Assembly (NCBI GenBank): GCA_020630975.1
Contig: JAHDID010000024.1
Location: forward strand, 25,088 to 89,087
DNA from: Verrucomicrobiota bacterium
GTDB taxonomy: Bacteria > Verrucomicrobiota > Verrucomicrobiia > Verrucomicrobiales > DEV007
Length of the DNA stretch: 64,000 bases
Reading direction: 5' to 3'
Shown: piece after piece, positions 63,565 through 64,000 of the stretch
Layout: the number at the start of each line of letters is the position of its first letter
Numbering within the stretch: position 1 is the first letter of the stretch
Notes under the pieces: generated by a model
What the model was told of the DNA's origin: nothing
The model's database searches: none
The model's input: the letters and a program-made list of their open reading frames with translations, nothing else
Made by a program: the position numbers and the translations under genes

Positions 63565-63954
63565 CTACCAAAATTTCCACCAAGGTTTGCGGGTGGGTAT
63601 CTCTTTCTCCGCGTAGCCAGTTTCGTTGATGGAATGCTGACGAATTCTCTTTTGGATTGTGTTTTCTGATGTTCGAATAGGAAATTTTACATCTTGTTTG
63701 AGCAAGCTTGACCGAATAATAAAATCTACCAAATACCTATCGTATTCAGTGTCTGTAGCATTGTATTCATCCGGATTTCTGTTAACCCAAGACTCCGCCA
63801 CTCTCACCCCACTCGGGCTACCGTCTAGTTTCATCCAATAGATCAATGCTCCGGTCCAACTTCTGTGAAAATACAGCCACCCTTCTTTGTGATAGATGAA
63901 CCATTTGTCTTCCATTTGAACAGGCTTCAGTCCGAGTACTATTTCCACAGTCAT
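63565..63954 (-). CDS. hypothetical protein, 129 aa
   Basis: Compact sequence rich in aromatic residues: KWFIYHKEGWLYFHRSWTGALIYWMKLDGSPSGV, then a charged helical part, ending RKPWWKFW. The opening looks like a recurrent small bacterial family, but I cannot name it. Met14 (MEDKWF, 63915) may be the real start. More AT-rich than upstream genes. No membrane segment. It is on the strand opposite to the Uma2 gene and convergent with it. Confidence 0.55.
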   Translation of the reverse strand: MTVEIVLGLKPVQMEDKWFIYHKEGWLYFHRSWTGALIYWMKLDGSPSGVRVAESWVNRNPDEYNATDTEYDRYLVDFIIRSSLLKQDVKFPIRTSENTIQKRIRQHSINETGYAEKEIPTRKPWWKFW

Positions 63955-64000
63955 CCCATAGCCTGAAATTCATCGGCTACAGCCCCCTTTCTATCGTTGT

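Overview
The window looks like chromosomal DNA of a Verrucomicrobiota (PVC-group) bacterium. The evidence is two giant secreted proteins with an N-terminal LEPR-XLL-type motif (LEPRVLYSAAP and LESRVLYSAAP), sulfatases of the formylglycine type, a PQQ-type sugar dehydrogenase, an SHD1-like secreted protein, a DUF4407 membrane protein and a single-chain SecDF next to yajC. No taxonomic marker such as rRNA is present, so the assignment is an inference. I recognise no tRNA, rRNA, CRISPR array, insertion sequence or prophage.

Layout. 1-303: end of an unrecognised reading frame. 375-19775: tandem pair of giant paralogous surface or secreted proteins (4157 and 2159 aa), each with an LEPR-type motif, a metzincin-like protease with Asp as third zinc ligand, a long repeat region probably forming a beta-helix, VCBS or cadherin-like domains and a shared C-terminal block. 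19772-24498: TerB-like protein, DUF6731-like protein, small secreted protein, a 146-bp tandem palindromic array, glycerate kinase and an orphan ExbD/TolR protein. 24662-28325: terminator, SecDF with a 258-residue 11-mer-repeat extension, and YajC. 28505-32744: secreted proteins, a Tas-like aldo/keto reductase and LeuB. 32754-37310: a lone NRPS (carrier-C-A-carrier-TE), divergent from a sugar dehydrogenase. 38716-46486: secreted proteins of unknown role, YaaA, a HAD phosphatase, a diacylglycerol-kinase-type lipid kinase and a DUF4407 protein. 46527-52211: Uma2 nuclease, sulfatase, Ski2-like helicase and a membrane protein. 52445-59256: Fhs, then a SWIM-SNF2 helicase with an RQC-like partner. 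59377-63954: second sulfatase, DUF374 acyltransferase, secreted alpha/beta hydrolase, second Uma2 protein and a small hypothetical protein.

The strongest signal not explained by genes is a dispersed 16-bp element, TTCAATAGGGTACAAT. It occurs as 2 or 3 copies at an exact 21-bp period at five separate loci (584, 13478, 27871, 41523, 62882), always at or near the 5' end of a gene. Where it lies inside a gene it is read in frame as SIGYN heptads. Other unexplained structures are the palindromic array at 22501-22835, a roughly 54-bp hairpin-forming repeat in two copies (21568 and 59317), and a 9-bp GGGAAGAAT motif immediately after two stop codons, one of which forms a 30-bp perfect palindrome.

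Few genes form obvious pathways together. The clearest functional pairs are yajC-secDF (Sec export), the SNF2 helicase with its RQC-like partner, and the co-directional secreted pair at 41564-39402. Many products carry export signals, which fits an organism that degrades sulfated polysaccharides and displays large adhesive proteins.
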